Shown here: piece by piece, positions 17,983 to 27,208 of the stretch
Layout: every line of letters starts with the position of its first letter
How positions within the stretch are numbered: the stretch's first letter is position 1
Assembly: GCA_001898035.1 (NCBI GenBank)
Contig: MKRX01000002.1
Location: 74,772-138,771, forward strand
DNA: 64,000 nt
Direction: 5' to 3'
From: Armatimonadetes bacterium 55-13
Lineage (GTDB): Bacteria; Armatimonadota; Fimbriimonadia; Fimbriimonadales; Fimbriimonadaceae
Position numbers and translations under genes: made by a program
The notes under the pieces: generated by a model
Database searches by the model: none
Seen by the model: the letters and a program-made list of their open reading frames with translations, nothing else
Told to the model about the DNA's origin: nothing

Positions 17983-18972
17983 CTAAATCCATTTCTTCCA
18001 ACGGAAGAGCCACAGGATGCCTAGACCCGAAACAACCATAAGGATGATGGCAAAGGGGTAACCCCACCACCAATTTAATTCCGGCATTTCCTTAAAGTTC
18101 ATGCCGTAAACGCCGGCAATGAGGGCAGCGCTCATGAGGACCGTCGAGATCACGGTCATCTTCTTCATCACGTTGTTTAGATTGTTGCTGACCGTGGATA
18201 AATGAACGTCCAGGAGCGAAGTGAGCGTATCGCGGTTGACGTCCGCGATCTCAGCAATACGCAGGGTGTGATCGTAAATGTCTTGGAAATAGAGCTTGGT
18301 TGCCGGGGGTACTAGGCCAGAATTGTGTCGGAGAAGCCCGTTGAGAATGTCGCGGGTCGGAGTAATGTGCCTCCGCATTTCCATCAGCCGTTTCTTGAGG
18401 ATTAGGATATCGCTGATTCGACTTGTGTCGCCTTGGTAGATCTCATCAGCAAGCCCGTCCACCTCGTCCTCAAGCACATCGATTGCGACGAAGTACTCGT
18501 CAACAATATGATCCAAGATCGAGTGCATGAGAAACGGAGCGGCTTCATCGAAGGGATGGGGGTGCTTTTCGAACCTTCTAAACCATTCATCCAGAAGAGG
18601 AATAGGTTCTCGAACCACCGTGACGAGGCCGTTCTTGCAAAGAAAGAGACCGATCTCGGTGTAGCTTTCCCGTTCACCCTTTGTGGTCATGACCTTTGAA
18701 CCAGCCACAAAAAGATGGCTGTCGAATTCTTGAAGCGCGGGCCGCTCGTTGTCGCTGAGCGAGTCTTCCACGGCCAATTCATGGAACCCCATCTGGTTTT
18801 GAAGCAGGTCTCTGGCCGCTTCTACGTCCTTGACCACAACATTAAGCCAAATCAGCCTCTTCTCGTCGTGAAGCGCTTCTGCCGCCTGCTCGTCGCTGAT
18901 GTCACAGAAAGTGCCATCGCTTTGCAGACAGGAGAGGCAAAGGGTATAGCCTGGCTTCTCGACGACTCTCAT
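17983..18972 (-). CDS. corA: CorA-family magnesium/cobalt channel
   Basis: A 329-residue divalent-cation channel of the inner membrane. The signature YGMNF lies between the two C-terminal membrane helices, followed by the acidic loop KEMPELNWWWGYPFA. The large N-terminal domain is cytosolic. I use the ATG at 18972 (MRVVEKPG). The longer frame from 19044 would begin with TTG and overlap the DUF4838 gene by 43 bases. It lies 29 bases downstream of that gene on the same strand. Confidence 0.9.
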   Translation of the reverse strand: MRVVEKPGYTLCLSCLQSDGTFCDISDEQAAEALHDEKRLIWLNVVVKDVEAARDLLQNQMGFHELAVEDSLSDNERPALQEFDSHLFVAGSKVMTTKGERESYTEIGLFLCKNGLVTVVREPIPLLDEWFRRFEKHPHPFDEAAPFLMHSILDHIVDEYFVAIDVLEDEVDGLADEIYQGDTSRISDILILKKRLMEMRRHITPTRDILNGLLRHNSGLVPPATKLYFQDIYDHTLRIAEIADVNRDTLTSLLDVHLSTVSNNLNNVMKKMTVISTVLMSAALIAGVYGMNFKEMPELNWWWGYPFAIILMVVSGLGILWLFRWKKWI

Positions 18973-19001
18973 CTGACTAAATGGACGCAAACCATGGGAC
19001 G

Positions 19002-21296
19002 TTAGCCGCGAGGTTCCTTGACAAAGATAAGGCGATCGATCCAAATCGATCGAATCGTCTTGTTGTCAACGGGGGCGGCCCACACCATCGAGTCGGAGTT
19101 CGAATCGATCACTCCCAGATCGAAGGACTTGTAATTCGGTTGTGAACCGCCACTGACCGTGGCGGAAAGTGGCTTTCGAGCTTTGCTATCCCAAATTCCG
19201 GCGGTGAATGCTTGGGCAATATCGCCAGCCGTCTCGGTTCGAGCGCAGATGTAGACCCGCCATGCGCCGGTTTGCACTTCTTTCGGCAAGGATGCGAATG
19301 GAATCTGAAATGCCCACTCGTGGTGAGTCCCGGGCATCCAACAAGCAATTCCATCCGAAGCGAGGGGATCTGGACGAAGTTCGGCGCCTTCACCCTCCCT
19401 CCAGAGTCGCGCGAGATTGTCCTGAACGATGATGGTTTGAGCGCCGGGAGGAACTTGGATGTCCTTAGGCAGGGAAGTCGTCTTGGGACGCTTGGGCAGT
19501 TCGAATATCACCGGATCGGTGGGGTCCACGGCAAACTGGGCGACAAATGCTTGGGGCGTCAAGCCGCTTTCGCTGAGGTGAGTCATCGGGGACCAGCCTT
19601 GGGGGCCGGGACCTGTAGCAACGGCAAACCATTGGTCCGAGACTTGACGTCGAGAAACCGGCATCGGCCAATGATCCTTGGCCCTCAGTGCGGCACGCCG
19701 GAACTCCTGCCAGCGGCTCAACCATACAAATCGTATGGGAAGATGCCCCACCCTAACTCTCCAAAGTAGGTCGGGTTGGTCCCTTACCAATGCCTCAGCC
19801 GATTGCCAAAGCTCCTCCGCCTTTTTCATAACGGGATAGGAAAGGCATGCCGATCCAGTATCCGACCAAATGGTCATGTTTTCTTTGGCGGCTTCCCGAG
19901 CCATCATATCCAGATATTGCCGGATCGGCTTTGAAGCCGATCCGTAATAGCCTTTGAGAAATTCATCGACGAGCTTCATTTCGTCTTGCTGTGGATTCCA
20001 AAGAAGCTGAGCCAAAACCCAGGCTCGCAATTCGGCCATCTCGGAGCCAAAGGATTGATAGGCGCCTTGCTCAAATACTCCTTTCACTCCATTGGCCTGA
20101 AAGAACCGCAGATTGTCCCCGAGCACGAAGTAATTGGGGAAAGGCTGAACATAGTGGGGGAAATTAGTGGTGTAGTCCCAAATGTAGAGGCGGTCGGTTA
20201 GCCGGCTCCAATCCCGATTGTCGGTGGCAAAGGAAGCATTCGAGGGATCGGTCAAGGCTTTGGCAAAGTTGCACTCAATACTGCAGAGCCGCACGATGAC
20301 GTTGGGTCGTGGCTTCAGAGTTTTGGGCGCCTTCCGGGTGTACTGATAAGCAAGGGTGTCGATGGCGACCTTGGGATAGTCCTTTTCAATTCGCTCCGCC
20401 ACATAGTTTGCCAGGGCCAACACCGGGGCGGACTCCGATCCTTCCGCTTTGGCCAGCGCTTGGCATCGCTCGCATTGACAAGGGTTGTACCAATCGTTCT
20501 GAGAGACTGACACAATATTCACGTTCGGATTCTCTTTAAGCCAGTCTCTGACCCTTGCCACTACGTAATCGCGAAGCTCAGGATTGGTCGTGCAAAGCTG
20601 TGCGTACTGGGTTGTCCGCTTACCGTTAATGAGACTGAACCACTCCGGATGTTCGCCAAAGAGGCTTGGGGTAACCAGTTCGTAAAAGGTGTGGACGAAT
20701 CCTCGGTATCGGAGTTTGCCGCCATAGCTTTCGTCGAGTCGGGTTGACTGGCCGTTAGAAAAGTTATGGGCCGCCCATTGGGCATCGAAGGCATGGAACC
20801 AGAACGGATCGCGGGACTCAAAAGCTGGCTTTTCGCGCTGGTTGATCTTTGGGATGACAAGTCGACGATTCTTAGGAATGAGTGTTGCCCACGGAGTCCA
20901 CCAGCGAACGCCGCACCGTTCCTGGAGGAGACGGTAAACCCCATACAGAACACCCCTCGGACGTCCTCCAAGAACGTAGAGTCTATTGCCGATTGTTCTT
21001 TGAAGGAACTCCTCTTCGCCAAATGTGACCGAAGATAAGTCGCTCGGGAGCCATGGACCAGAACCCACTGCAATCGAATTCTCGGGGAGACGATCAAGGT
21101 CGTTGCGCACTCTAATGTCAACTCCGGTTATATCGGAAAGCGTTGTCGCCAAGTCTTTAGCGGCTCGATTCTCCGCGGCGGTCGCCGTGGGCGAAATCGC
21201 GATGACGGTGGCCGAACCCACGCGAACTTGAGCCGAATTCATAGCGGCAAGCGCAAATAGACAAGTCAGAGTGGCAAGCAACCGCCGTTGGTCCAT
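19002..21296 (-). CDS. DUF4838 protein, secreted glycoside-hydrolase-like
   Basis: A 764-residue protein with a signal peptide (MDQRRLLATLTCLFALAAMNSA). Residues 25-140 form an alpha-glucuronidase-like N-terminal domain (AVGSGPWLPSDL, YVLGGRPRGVLYGVYRLLQERCGVRWW), and residues about 150-480 the DUF4838 barrel (SVSQNDWYNPCQCERCQAL, LAYQYTRKAPKTLKPRPN). The CxCxxC cluster inside the barrel is usual for the family. A beta-sandwich tail follows. It probably acts on plant or bacterial polysaccharide. TAGACT lies six bases before the ATG (21308-21303), suggesting a leaderless message. Confidence 0.85.
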   Translation of the reverse strand: MDQRRLLATLTCLFALAAMNSAQVRVGSATVIAISPTATAAENRAAKDLATTLSDITGVDIRVRNDLDRLPENSIAVGSGPWLPSDLSSVTFGEEEFLQRTIGNRLYVLGGRPRGVLYGVYRLLQERCGVRWWTPWATLIPKNRRLVIPKINQREKPAFESRDPFWFHAFDAQWAAHNFSNGQSTRLDESYGGKLRYRGFVHTFYELVTPSLFGEHPEWFSLINGKRTTQYAQLCTTNPELRDYVVARVRDWLKENPNVNIVSVSQNDWYNPCQCERCQALAKAEGSESAPVLALANYVAERIEKDYPKVAIDTLAYQYTRKAPKTLKPRPNVIVRLCSIECNFAKALTDPSNASFATDNRDWSRLTDRLYIWDYTTNFPHYVQPFPNYFVLGDNLRFFQANGVKGVFEQGAYQSFGSEMAELRAWVLAQLLWNPQQDEMKLVDEFLKGYYGSASKPIRQYLDMMAREAAKENMTIWSDTGSACLSYPVMKKAEELWQSAEALVRDQPDLLWRVRVGHLPIRFVWLSRWQEFRRAALRAKDHWPMPVSRRQVSDQWFAVATGPGPQGWSPMTHLSESGLTPQAFVAQFAVDPTDPVIFELPKRPKTTSLPKDIQVPPGAQTIIVQDNLARLWREGEGAELRPDPLASDGIACWMPGTHHEWAFQIPFASLPKEVQTGAWRVYICARTETAGDIAQAFTAGIWDSKARKPLSATVSGGSQPNYKSFDLGVIDSNSDSMVWAAPVDNKTIRSIWIDRLIFVKEPRG

Positions 21297-21366
21297 GGGC
21301 CTAGTCTATCTCCGGGACTCTTGCAGTTTTCGTGACCTTCGGCACGAATGTTTCTTAACCGGCGTC

Positions 21367-21372
21367 TATAAT
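21367..21372 (+). promoter_or_regulatory. -10 box of the helicase gene
   Basis: An exact TATAAT lies 31 bases upstream of the start, so the hairpin at 21381-21396 would fall at or near the 5' end of the mRNA. No good -35 is visible at 16-18 bases. Confidence 0.5.
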
Positions 21373-21380
21373 CCTGCAGG

Positions 21381-21396
21381 GCCCGCAATGGCGGGC
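21381..21396 (+). promoter_or_regulatory. Leader hairpin before the helicase start
   Basis: GCCCGC-AATG-GCGGGC forms a six-base GC-only stem with a tetraloop. It is followed by TAATTTT and the ATG at 21404. There is no Shine-Dalgarno in between. Such a leader could adjust helicase translation with temperature or feedback, which is inference. Confidence 0.5.
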
Positions 21397-21403
21397 TAAT
21401 TTT

Positions 21404-23350
21404 ATGCTCCCCTCACCTGAAACAACAAACGATTTCGCCTGCCTGAAGCTTGACGAACGAATTCTTAAACAATTGAGCAAGCTTGGCTTCCAAACACCGA
21501 CTCCTATTCAGGCGGAGTCGATCCCTCATGCCCTGGAAGGGCAAGACATCATTGGCATCGCCCAGACCGGAACCGGAAAGACTCTCGCGTTCGGTCTCCC
21601 GATGCTGCAAAAGCTTTTAGACATCGATGGAACTGGACTTGTCCTTGCTCCAACGAGAGAGCTCGCCATCCAAATAGACGAGGAACTTCGTAAGGTTGGT
21701 CATGCATTCGGCCTGAAGACCGCCATCCTCATCGGTGGCGCGCCCATGAATAAGCAGATCGCCGAGCTCAGAAGACGCCCAAACATCATCGTCGCGACTC
21801 CTGGACGACTGATGGACCATCTGAATCAACGTACCGCGACGTTGAAGTTCGTTTCGATGGTCGTGCTAGATGAAGCGGACCGAATGTTCGATATGGGCTT
21901 TGCCCCCATCGTTCGTCGAATCCTGGATCAAACTCCCAAGGACCGACAGACGATGCTGTTTTCGGCAACGATGGCCCCGGAAGTGACCGACGTGGCGAAT
22001 AGCTACCTGGTCAATCCGATCCGAGTGGAAATCGCTCGCCAGGGCACGCCAGCCGAACTGATCGACCAAGAGCTTCACGTGATCGAAAAGGATCAGAAGA
22101 ACGAGTTCTTGGGCAACCTCCTTGATGCCAACCAAGGCACTATTCTCGTTTTCTCGCGAACCCGCCACGGTGCTCGAAAGGTCGCCCGAACGGTGCGCGC
22201 CATGGGCCACACGGCTGCCGAATTGCATTCAGATCGCACGTTGGCTCAACGCCGAACCGCGCTTCAAGGATTCAAGAGCGGCGAATATCGTGTGCTGGTG
22301 GCAACCGATATCGCGGCCCGTGGAATCGACGTCAAAGACATCGAACTGGTCATCAATTACGATCTGCCTGATCAGATTGAAGACTATATTCACCGCATAG
22401 GTCGCACTGGCCGTGCCGGAAGTTCGGGAAGAGCCGTCACATTCGCGTTACCAGACCAGTACAAGGATGTTCGGCAAATCGAGAGGCTGCTTGGACGAGA
22501 GATTCCGGTGATGACCGGAACGCTTCCGGTTCATCACGTGCCGAAGCACAATTCTCGCCCCAAGCCCCAAGCTGGACCACGACCTGAGCGAAAGCCTCGA
22601 CGAGATTCCGAGCCGCGATCTTTCGAAGGCCGTCGTCCTCAGGCGCCTCGACCGTTCGAGAACCGAGAATCAAGGCCGTGGCAAGACCGAGGTCGCGATG
22701 ACCGACCCCAAGGGAACAACCGGGAAGAGCGCCCAGAGAGACGACCCTCCGGTGATCGCCCTGCCCCGCAGCCAGGACGTCCTCCTTTCAAGCCGCAAGG
22801 TCGTGATTTCGACCGAGGCTCGCGCCCGTTCAAACGAGACGAGCGACCAAGTGGCCGCCCCTTTAATCGCGAAGATCGACCGTTCCAACGTGAAGATAGG
22901 CCCTATAACCGTGATGAGCGACCAGGTGGACGTCCTTTCAATCGAGATGACCGCCCCTTCAATCGCGAGAATCGACCTTTCAATCGTGAGGATAAGCCGT
23001 TCCGTGGAGGCGATCGACCCTATGGGCGCGATGAGCGACCCGGCGGGCGACCATTCAACCGAGAAGATCGGCCGTTTAACCCCGGAGATCGCCCGTTCAA
23101 ACCGAACGACCGATTCAATCGCGATGACCGACCCTATCAACCTCGCGAGAACCGAGACGAGCGGCCGCGATGGGAAGAGCGTCGCGACGACGGCCCTCGC
23201 CCTATTCACTCCAATAAGCCTCAACCCCCGTTCGGCGGCGGAAAGCCGAAGCCCTACGGAGCGAAGCCTCCGTTTGGCAGCAAGCCGAGCGGTCCCAAGT
23301 CTGGACCGAAAGAGTTCGGTCCTAAGCCGTTCAAAAAGAACGGTCGGTAA
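21404..23350 (+). CDS. rhlE: DEAD-box RNA helicase with long Arg/Asp/Phe-rich tail
   Basis: An ATP-dependent RNA helicase of 648 residues. The core (1-380) has the Q motif (FQTPTPIQ), Walker A AQTGTGKT (53-60), DEAD (VLDEADRMFDMGF), SAT (LFSATMA) and HRIGRTGRAG. Residues about 390-648 are a disordered tail of repeats such as RPFNREDRPF and RPYNRDERPGG, ending in Gly/Pro/Lys-rich sequence. Tails of this kind bind RNA and can drive condensate formation. Roles in ribosome assembly or RNA decay in the cold are typical of the family. RhlE is the nearest name, and CsdA-type function cannot be excluded. Confidence 0.9.
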   Translation: MLPSPETTNDFACLKLDERILKQLSKLGFQTPTPIQAESIPHALEGQDIIGIAQTGTGKTLAFGLPMLQKLLDIDGTGLVLAPTRELAIQIDEELRKVGHAFGLKTAILIGGAPMNKQIAELRRRPNIIVATPGRLMDHLNQRTATLKFVSMVVLDEADRMFDMGFAPIVRRILDQTPKDRQTMLFSATMAPEVTDVANSYLVNPIRVEIARQGTPAELIDQELHVIEKDQKNEFLGNLLDANQGTILVFSRTRHGARKVARTVRAMGHTAAELHSDRTLAQRRTALQGFKSGEYRVLVATDIAARGIDVKDIELVINYDLPDQIEDYIHRIGRTGRAGSSGRAVTFALPDQYKDVRQIERLLGREIPVMTGTLPVHHVPKHNSRPKPQAGPRPERKPRRDSEPRSFEGRRPQAPRPFENRESRPWQDRGRDDRPQGNNREERPERRPSGDRPAPQPGRPPFKPQGRDFDRGSRPFKRDERPSGRPFNREDRPFQREDRPYNRDERPGGRPFNRDDRPFNRENRPFNREDKPFRGGDRPYGRDERPGGRPFNREDRPFNPGDRPFKPNDRFNRDDRPYQPRENRDERPRWEERRDDGPRPIHSNKPQPPFGGGKPKPYGAKPPFGSKPSGPKSGPKEFGPKPFKKNGR

Positions 23351-23356
23351 GTAAAG

Positions 23357-23385
23357 AAATGGACCCGCTTTGAGCGGGGCCATTT
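23357..23385. terminator. Bidirectional terminator between rhlE and uvrB
   Basis: AAATGGaCCCGCT (23357-23369) pairs with AGCGGGgCCATTT (23373-23385) across a three-base loop, with one internal A-G mismatch. It is followed by TGTTT on the plus strand and an A-rich stretch lies on the other side, so it can serve both convergent genes. Confidence 0.75.
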
Positions 23386-23388
23386 TGT

Positions 23389-25458
23389 TTATCTTCGAGT
23401 TCGCTTGAGGCGGCGTTTATCCTGTCCCAGTCGGCCATCGCTGGTGCCAAGCAACTTGCGTAGTGCCTGGATTTCATCGCGCACCTGGGCTGCTTTTTCG
23501 AATTCCATCGACTTGGCCAGATCCTTCATGTCCTTCTCTAGAGAAGCGACCAGCACGGGAATGTCTTCGATCCGAATCGGATTTCCATCCTTGCCAATCT
23601 TGTCCAAGGTTTCCGAATTGTATTGGGCCATCACTTCGGCCACCGCATCGTTGGATCGAACGGTCTCTCGAACCTGCTTCATGACCGTCTGCGGCGCGGT
23701 CCCGTGTTCCTCGTTGTATCGGAGCTGAATCTGACGGCGGCGGTTGGTTTCGTCGATCGCGCGCTGCATGGAGCCCGTGATCGTGTCCGCATACATGATG
23801 ACGCGACCATTCACGTTTCGGGCAGCACGACCAATGGTCTGCACCATCGAGGTCTCGGAGCGAAGGAATCCTTCCTTGTCCGCATCGAGAATCGCAACGA
23901 GCGTGACCTCAGGAAGGTCCAAGCCTTCTCGCAGGAGGTTGACCCCGACCACAACGTCATAGACGCCCAGCCGCAAATCCCGAAGGATTTCTGGACGGTC
24001 CAGAGAGTGAACGTTCGAGTGAATGTACTGAACCTTGACGTTGAGATCCTGGAGGTAGCCGGTGAGGTCTTCGGCCATCTTCTTGGTCAAGGTCGTGACC
24101 AAGGTTCTCTGGCCCAACTCCACTCGCTTCTGGATTTCGTTGATCAAGTCATCGATCTGGCCCTTGGTCGGACGGATATCGATTTCAGGATCAACGATGT
24201 AAGTCGGACGAATGATCTGCTCGACGACTTGGTTCTGAACCTCGTTCTCAAACGGTCCCGGTGTGGCGCTCACGAAGACCACTTGCGGAACGCGCTCTAA
24301 GAACTCGTCGAACTTCAACGGCCGGTTATCCAACGCGGAGGGAAGTCGGAACCCGTAATCGACCAATACCGACTTGCGCTGCCGGTCGCCATTGAACATT
24401 GCTCTTACCTGCGGCAAGGTCACGTGGCTCTCGTCGACAAAGACGATGGCATCGCTCGGTAAGAAGTCCAGCAACGTGTAAGGCGCGGTGCCGGGGTGGC
24501 GACCATCGAAGTATCTCGAATAGTTTTCGATGCCGTTGCAGTATCCGACCTCTTTCATCATCTCAAGGTCAAACTCGGTGCGTTGTCGCAAGCGCTGAGC
24601 CTCCAAGAGCTTGCCTTGCGAAACGAAGAGCGCGGTCTGGGCTTCCATCTCCGCCCGGATCTGCTCAATCACATCATCCATGCGCTCGAGGGGCGTAACG
24701 TAGTGAGTGGCGGGGAAGACGCTGATCTTGGTGGGCTCATCCAAGACTTCTTGGGTCAGTGGGTCGAAGAGCCGAATTCGCTCCACCGTATCGCCAAAGA
24801 ACTCAATGCGCGTCACAACTTCTTCGTCTTTGGGCTGAATTTCCAAGGTGTCGCCACGCACCCGAAAGGTCCCTCGCTCCAGCACGGTGTTGTTCCGGGT
24901 GAACTGCATCTGAATCAACTTCTGCAGAGCTTCGTCTAAATCGAAGGTTTTGCCCGATTCGAAGGTTACGACTGCCTCGGCATACTCGGTTGGCGATCCA
25001 AGGCCGTAGATGCAGGAAACTGAAGCGACGATCACCACATCGCGTCGCTCCAAAAGCGCGTGGGTAGCGGCGTGGCGCAGACGTTCGATTTCGTCATTGA
25101 CGCTTGAGTCCTTCTCGATGTACAGATCCTGGCCGGGAACGTACGCTTCTGGTTGGTAATAGTCGTAGTAACTGATGAAGTACTGAACGGAGTTCTCGGG
25201 AAAGAAAGCGCGGAACTCTTGGCACAACTGCGCGGCCAATGTCTTGTTATGGGCCAAGATCAGCGCCGGTCGTTGAGTGCGCTCGATGACCGAGGCCATC
25301 GTAAAAGTCTTACCCGTACCGGTAGCGCCGAGCAAGGTCTGATAACGGTAGCCCGACTCCAGTCCATCGACCAAACCGGCGATAGCAGTGCCCTGATCTC
25401 CTTTCGGTTCAAAGTCGCCGGAAAGGCGCAAATCGTTCTCGTACGCGACGATAGACAT
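23389..25458 (-). CDS. uvrB: Excinuclease ABC subunit B
   Basis: Damage-verification helicase of nucleotide excision repair. It takes DNA from UvrA and presents it to UvrC. The 689 residues have Walker A GATGTGKT (44-51), the beta-hairpin region SYYDYYQPEAYVP, helicase motifs including DESHVTLPQ and IGRAARN, and a C-terminal UVR domain (SLEKDMKDLAKSMEFEKAAQVRDEI). TAATAT (25472-25467) lies eight bases before the ATG, consistent with a leaderless or near-leaderless message. No LexA-type box is visible in the short divergent gap. Confidence 0.97.
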   Translation of the reverse strand: MSIVAYENDLRLSGDFEPKGDQGTAIAGLVDGLESGYRYQTLLGATGTGKTFTMASVIERTQRPALILAHNKTLAAQLCQEFRAFFPENSVQYFISYYDYYQPEAYVPGQDLYIEKDSSVNDEIERLRHAATHALLERRDVVIVASVSCIYGLGSPTEYAEAVVTFESGKTFDLDEALQKLIQMQFTRNNTVLERGTFRVRGDTLEIQPKDEEVVTRIEFFGDTVERIRLFDPLTQEVLDEPTKISVFPATHYVTPLERMDDVIEQIRAEMEAQTALFVSQGKLLEAQRLRQRTEFDLEMMKEVGYCNGIENYSRYFDGRHPGTAPYTLLDFLPSDAIVFVDESHVTLPQVRAMFNGDRQRKSVLVDYGFRLPSALDNRPLKFDEFLERVPQVVFVSATPGPFENEVQNQVVEQIIRPTYIVDPEIDIRPTKGQIDDLINEIQKRVELGQRTLVTTLTKKMAEDLTGYLQDLNVKVQYIHSNVHSLDRPEILRDLRLGVYDVVVGVNLLREGLDLPEVTLVAILDADKEGFLRSETSMVQTIGRAARNVNGRVIMYADTITGSMQRAIDETNRRRQIQLRYNEEHGTAPQTVMKQVRETVRSNDAVAEVMAQYNSETLDKIGKDGNPIRIEDIPVLVASLEKDMKDLAKSMEFEKAAQVRDEIQALRKLLGTSDGRLGQDKRRLKRTRR

Positions 25459-25486
25459 CTATCTACATATTACTACGCTCGAACTC

Positions 25487-26425
25487 TTGTCGTTTTCGCC
25501 GCAGGGACATGAGTCTTACGAATCAAATCCCGAACCGGATTTAACCGTGTCACGTCGAATTGTTGACGCATCAATTACTGAACTTATAAAAATGAATCGC
25601 ATCGAACGTGGATTAAGGCATTGGCATGAAGAGAATCCCATGGCTTGCGGGCTTGCCCTCAGCACGGCCTGCCTTGTCATGCTCGCCGCCGCAAACACGT
25701 TCTTTCCCACGTTCCCGGCTCTTCGCGCTCTGTATATCTTTCCGATCTGGATTGCCACTCGGTTGGGAAGGCGGTCGGTGGGTTTGGTTTCAGTCGGCCT
25801 TGCGAGCATTGCGAATGTCTTCCTCGATCAAAAGGCGGGCAACAACGTTCAAGGCGTCTTCAGTGGGCTGATCTGGTTTGGCGTTTTTGGGGTGGTGATG
25901 CTTCTGGTCGCTCAAGTTGAAGATACGCTTCAAAAGAGCGAGCGGATGGCGCATCAAGACCCATTGACGGGTCTGTACAATCGACGCGGCCTTGAGCTTG
26001 AGGGGCATCGCCTGGTCGGTCGCGCCGCCGGTGAAAAACGTGACCTGACGGTTGTGGTGATCGATTGCGACCGATTCAAAAAAATCAACGACGATTATGG
26101 CCACAAGGCGGGCGATGAGACTCTGCGTTTTCTCGCAAGGACATTGGAGGTCAACACTCGAGAGTCAGATATCGTGGCTCGACTGGGCGGCGATGAATTT
26201 GTACTGATCTTGGCCGATACCGGCGAGTCCGAAGCGGAGAGGATAACGGCGCGAATCCAAGAAGCCTTTGGTCGAGGGATGGCGGAGCGTGGATTCAATG
26301 CCACCCTTTCGATTGGAACCGCCGAGATCACGGGAGATATTGCCGACTTGAGAACGCTCGTAACCAAGGCGGATATCGCCATGTACCAGCGCAAAGAGCA
26401 GAAGAGCCACGCGGCAGAAGCGTAA
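25487..26425 (+). CDS. Membrane-anchored GGDEF diguanylate cyclase
   Basis: Makes cyclic di-GMP from two GTP. The protein has about four membrane helices (ACGLALSTACLVMLAAANTFF to FGVFGVVMLLVAQV), then a GGDEF domain with an intact GGDEF motif and an inhibitory RxxD site (RESD) exactly five residues before it, so product feedback is expected. The start is uncertain: TTG at 25487 has TACGCT seven bases upstream, while ATG at 25591 (MNRIERGLRHW) gives a protein that begins just before the first helix. No sensor domain other than the membrane part is visible. Confidence 0.88.
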   Translation: MSFSPQGHESYESNPEPDLTVSRRIVDASITELIKMNRIERGLRHWHEENPMACGLALSTACLVMLAAANTFFPTFPALRALYIFPIWIATRLGRRSVGLVSVGLASIANVFLDQKAGNNVQGVFSGLIWFGVFGVVMLLVAQVEDTLQKSERMAHQDPLTGLYNRRGLELEGHRLVGRAAGEKRDLTVVVIDCDRFKKINDDYGHKAGDETLRFLARTLEVNTRESDIVARLGGDEFVLILADTGESEAERITARIQEAFGRGMAERGFNATLSIGTAEITGDIADLRTLVTKADIAMYQRKEQKSHAAEA

Positions 26426-26446
26426 TTTTTCCGCTAAGATGCGTAC

Positions 26447-27208
26447 ATGTTGTGCGCGCTTGCATGTGTCCTCCTTTACGGGAACGGCTCCCTGGCGAGG
26501 GAGACGAGTCTGACGGTGCTCGCCGCCGCTTCGCTCAAGAAGCCGCTGACCGAGATTGAAACCGCGTTTGAGAAAAGTCATCCCGAAGTGGCGGTAGAAA
26601 TAAGCTACGCAGGGTCGCAACAGCTAGCCAGTCAATTGAGCCTCGGTGCTCCCGGCGATCTTTTTCTCAGCGCCGATCGGGCTCAGATGGATGTCGTTAT
26701 CAAGGCCAAGAGAACTGGTGGGCGAGACGTAAAGGCGTTCGCCGGGAACAGCCTTTGCTTACTTGTCGCGAACTCAGCGAAGAATCGAATCAAAGTTTTG
26801 GCCGACTTGACGCAACCGGGAGTGAGATTATGTCTTGCTGGCGAGAGAGTGCCGGTGGGCGCCTACACGGTTGAAATGCTCAAAAAAGCGGGGAAGAAGT
26901 ATGGTCCGACTTGGGCAGATCAGGTTCGCCAACGCGTCGTCTCGTTCGAGTCGAACGTTACCGCGGTGGCAACGCGAGTAGATCTTGGAGAGGTAGATGC
27001 GGGGATCGTTTACGAGACGGACGCTCGCCAGGTTCGTAGTGCGGTCGGCTATGTGATTCCAAAGGAATTCAACGTTAAGGCTCTTTACTATTTAGCCCCG
27101 ATTAAAGACAGTCCAAACCGAGAACTCGCCAATCGATTTGCTTCGCTGGTCATGAGCAAAGACGGGCAAGCGGTTTTGGCCAAGTACGGTTTTAGTTCGC
27201 CTAAGTGA
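26447..27208 (+). CDS. modA: Molybdate-binding periplasmic protein
   Basis: Solute-binding subunit of a molybdate/tungstate ABC importer. The 253 residues include a signal peptide (MLCALACVLLYGNGSLA), the family start LTVLAAASLKKPLTEI, the oxyanion-binding region YAGSQQLASQL and GAPGDLFLSA, and the C-terminal VDAGIVYETDA. TAAGAT (26435-26440) lies six bases before the ATG, so the mRNA may have no leader. It overlaps modB by four bases. No modC ATPase gene is in this window. Confidence 0.92.
   Translation: MLCALACVLLYGNGSLARETSLTVLAAASLKKPLTEIETAFEKSHPEVAVEISYAGSQQLASQLSLGAPGDLFLSADRAQMDVVIKAKRTGGRDVKAFAGNSLCLLVANSAKNRIKVLADLTQPGVRLCLAGERVPVGAYTVEMLKKAGKKYGPTWADQVRQRVVSFESNVTAVATRVDLGEVDAGIVYETDARQVRSAVGYVIPKEFNVKALYYLAPIKDSPNRELANRFASLVMSKDGQAVLAKYGFSSPK

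Noticed and set aside
19003-19044. Longer CorA starting at the TTG at 19044
   Set aside because: It would overlap the DUF4838 gene by 43 bases and add 24 residues that do not look like CorA. The ATG at 18972 fits better.
22670-23383. Long open frames on both strands across the helicase tail (237 and 218 codons)
   Set aside because: The repetitive CGA/GAC/CCG codons of the tail keep other frames open. The proteins are Ile/Arg/Ser repeats with no sense, and only the helicase frame continues a known protein.
23623-24300. 225-codon plus-strand frame opposite uvrB
   Set aside because: Shadow of a highly conserved gene, with the His/Asp/Val-rich look of antisense frames.
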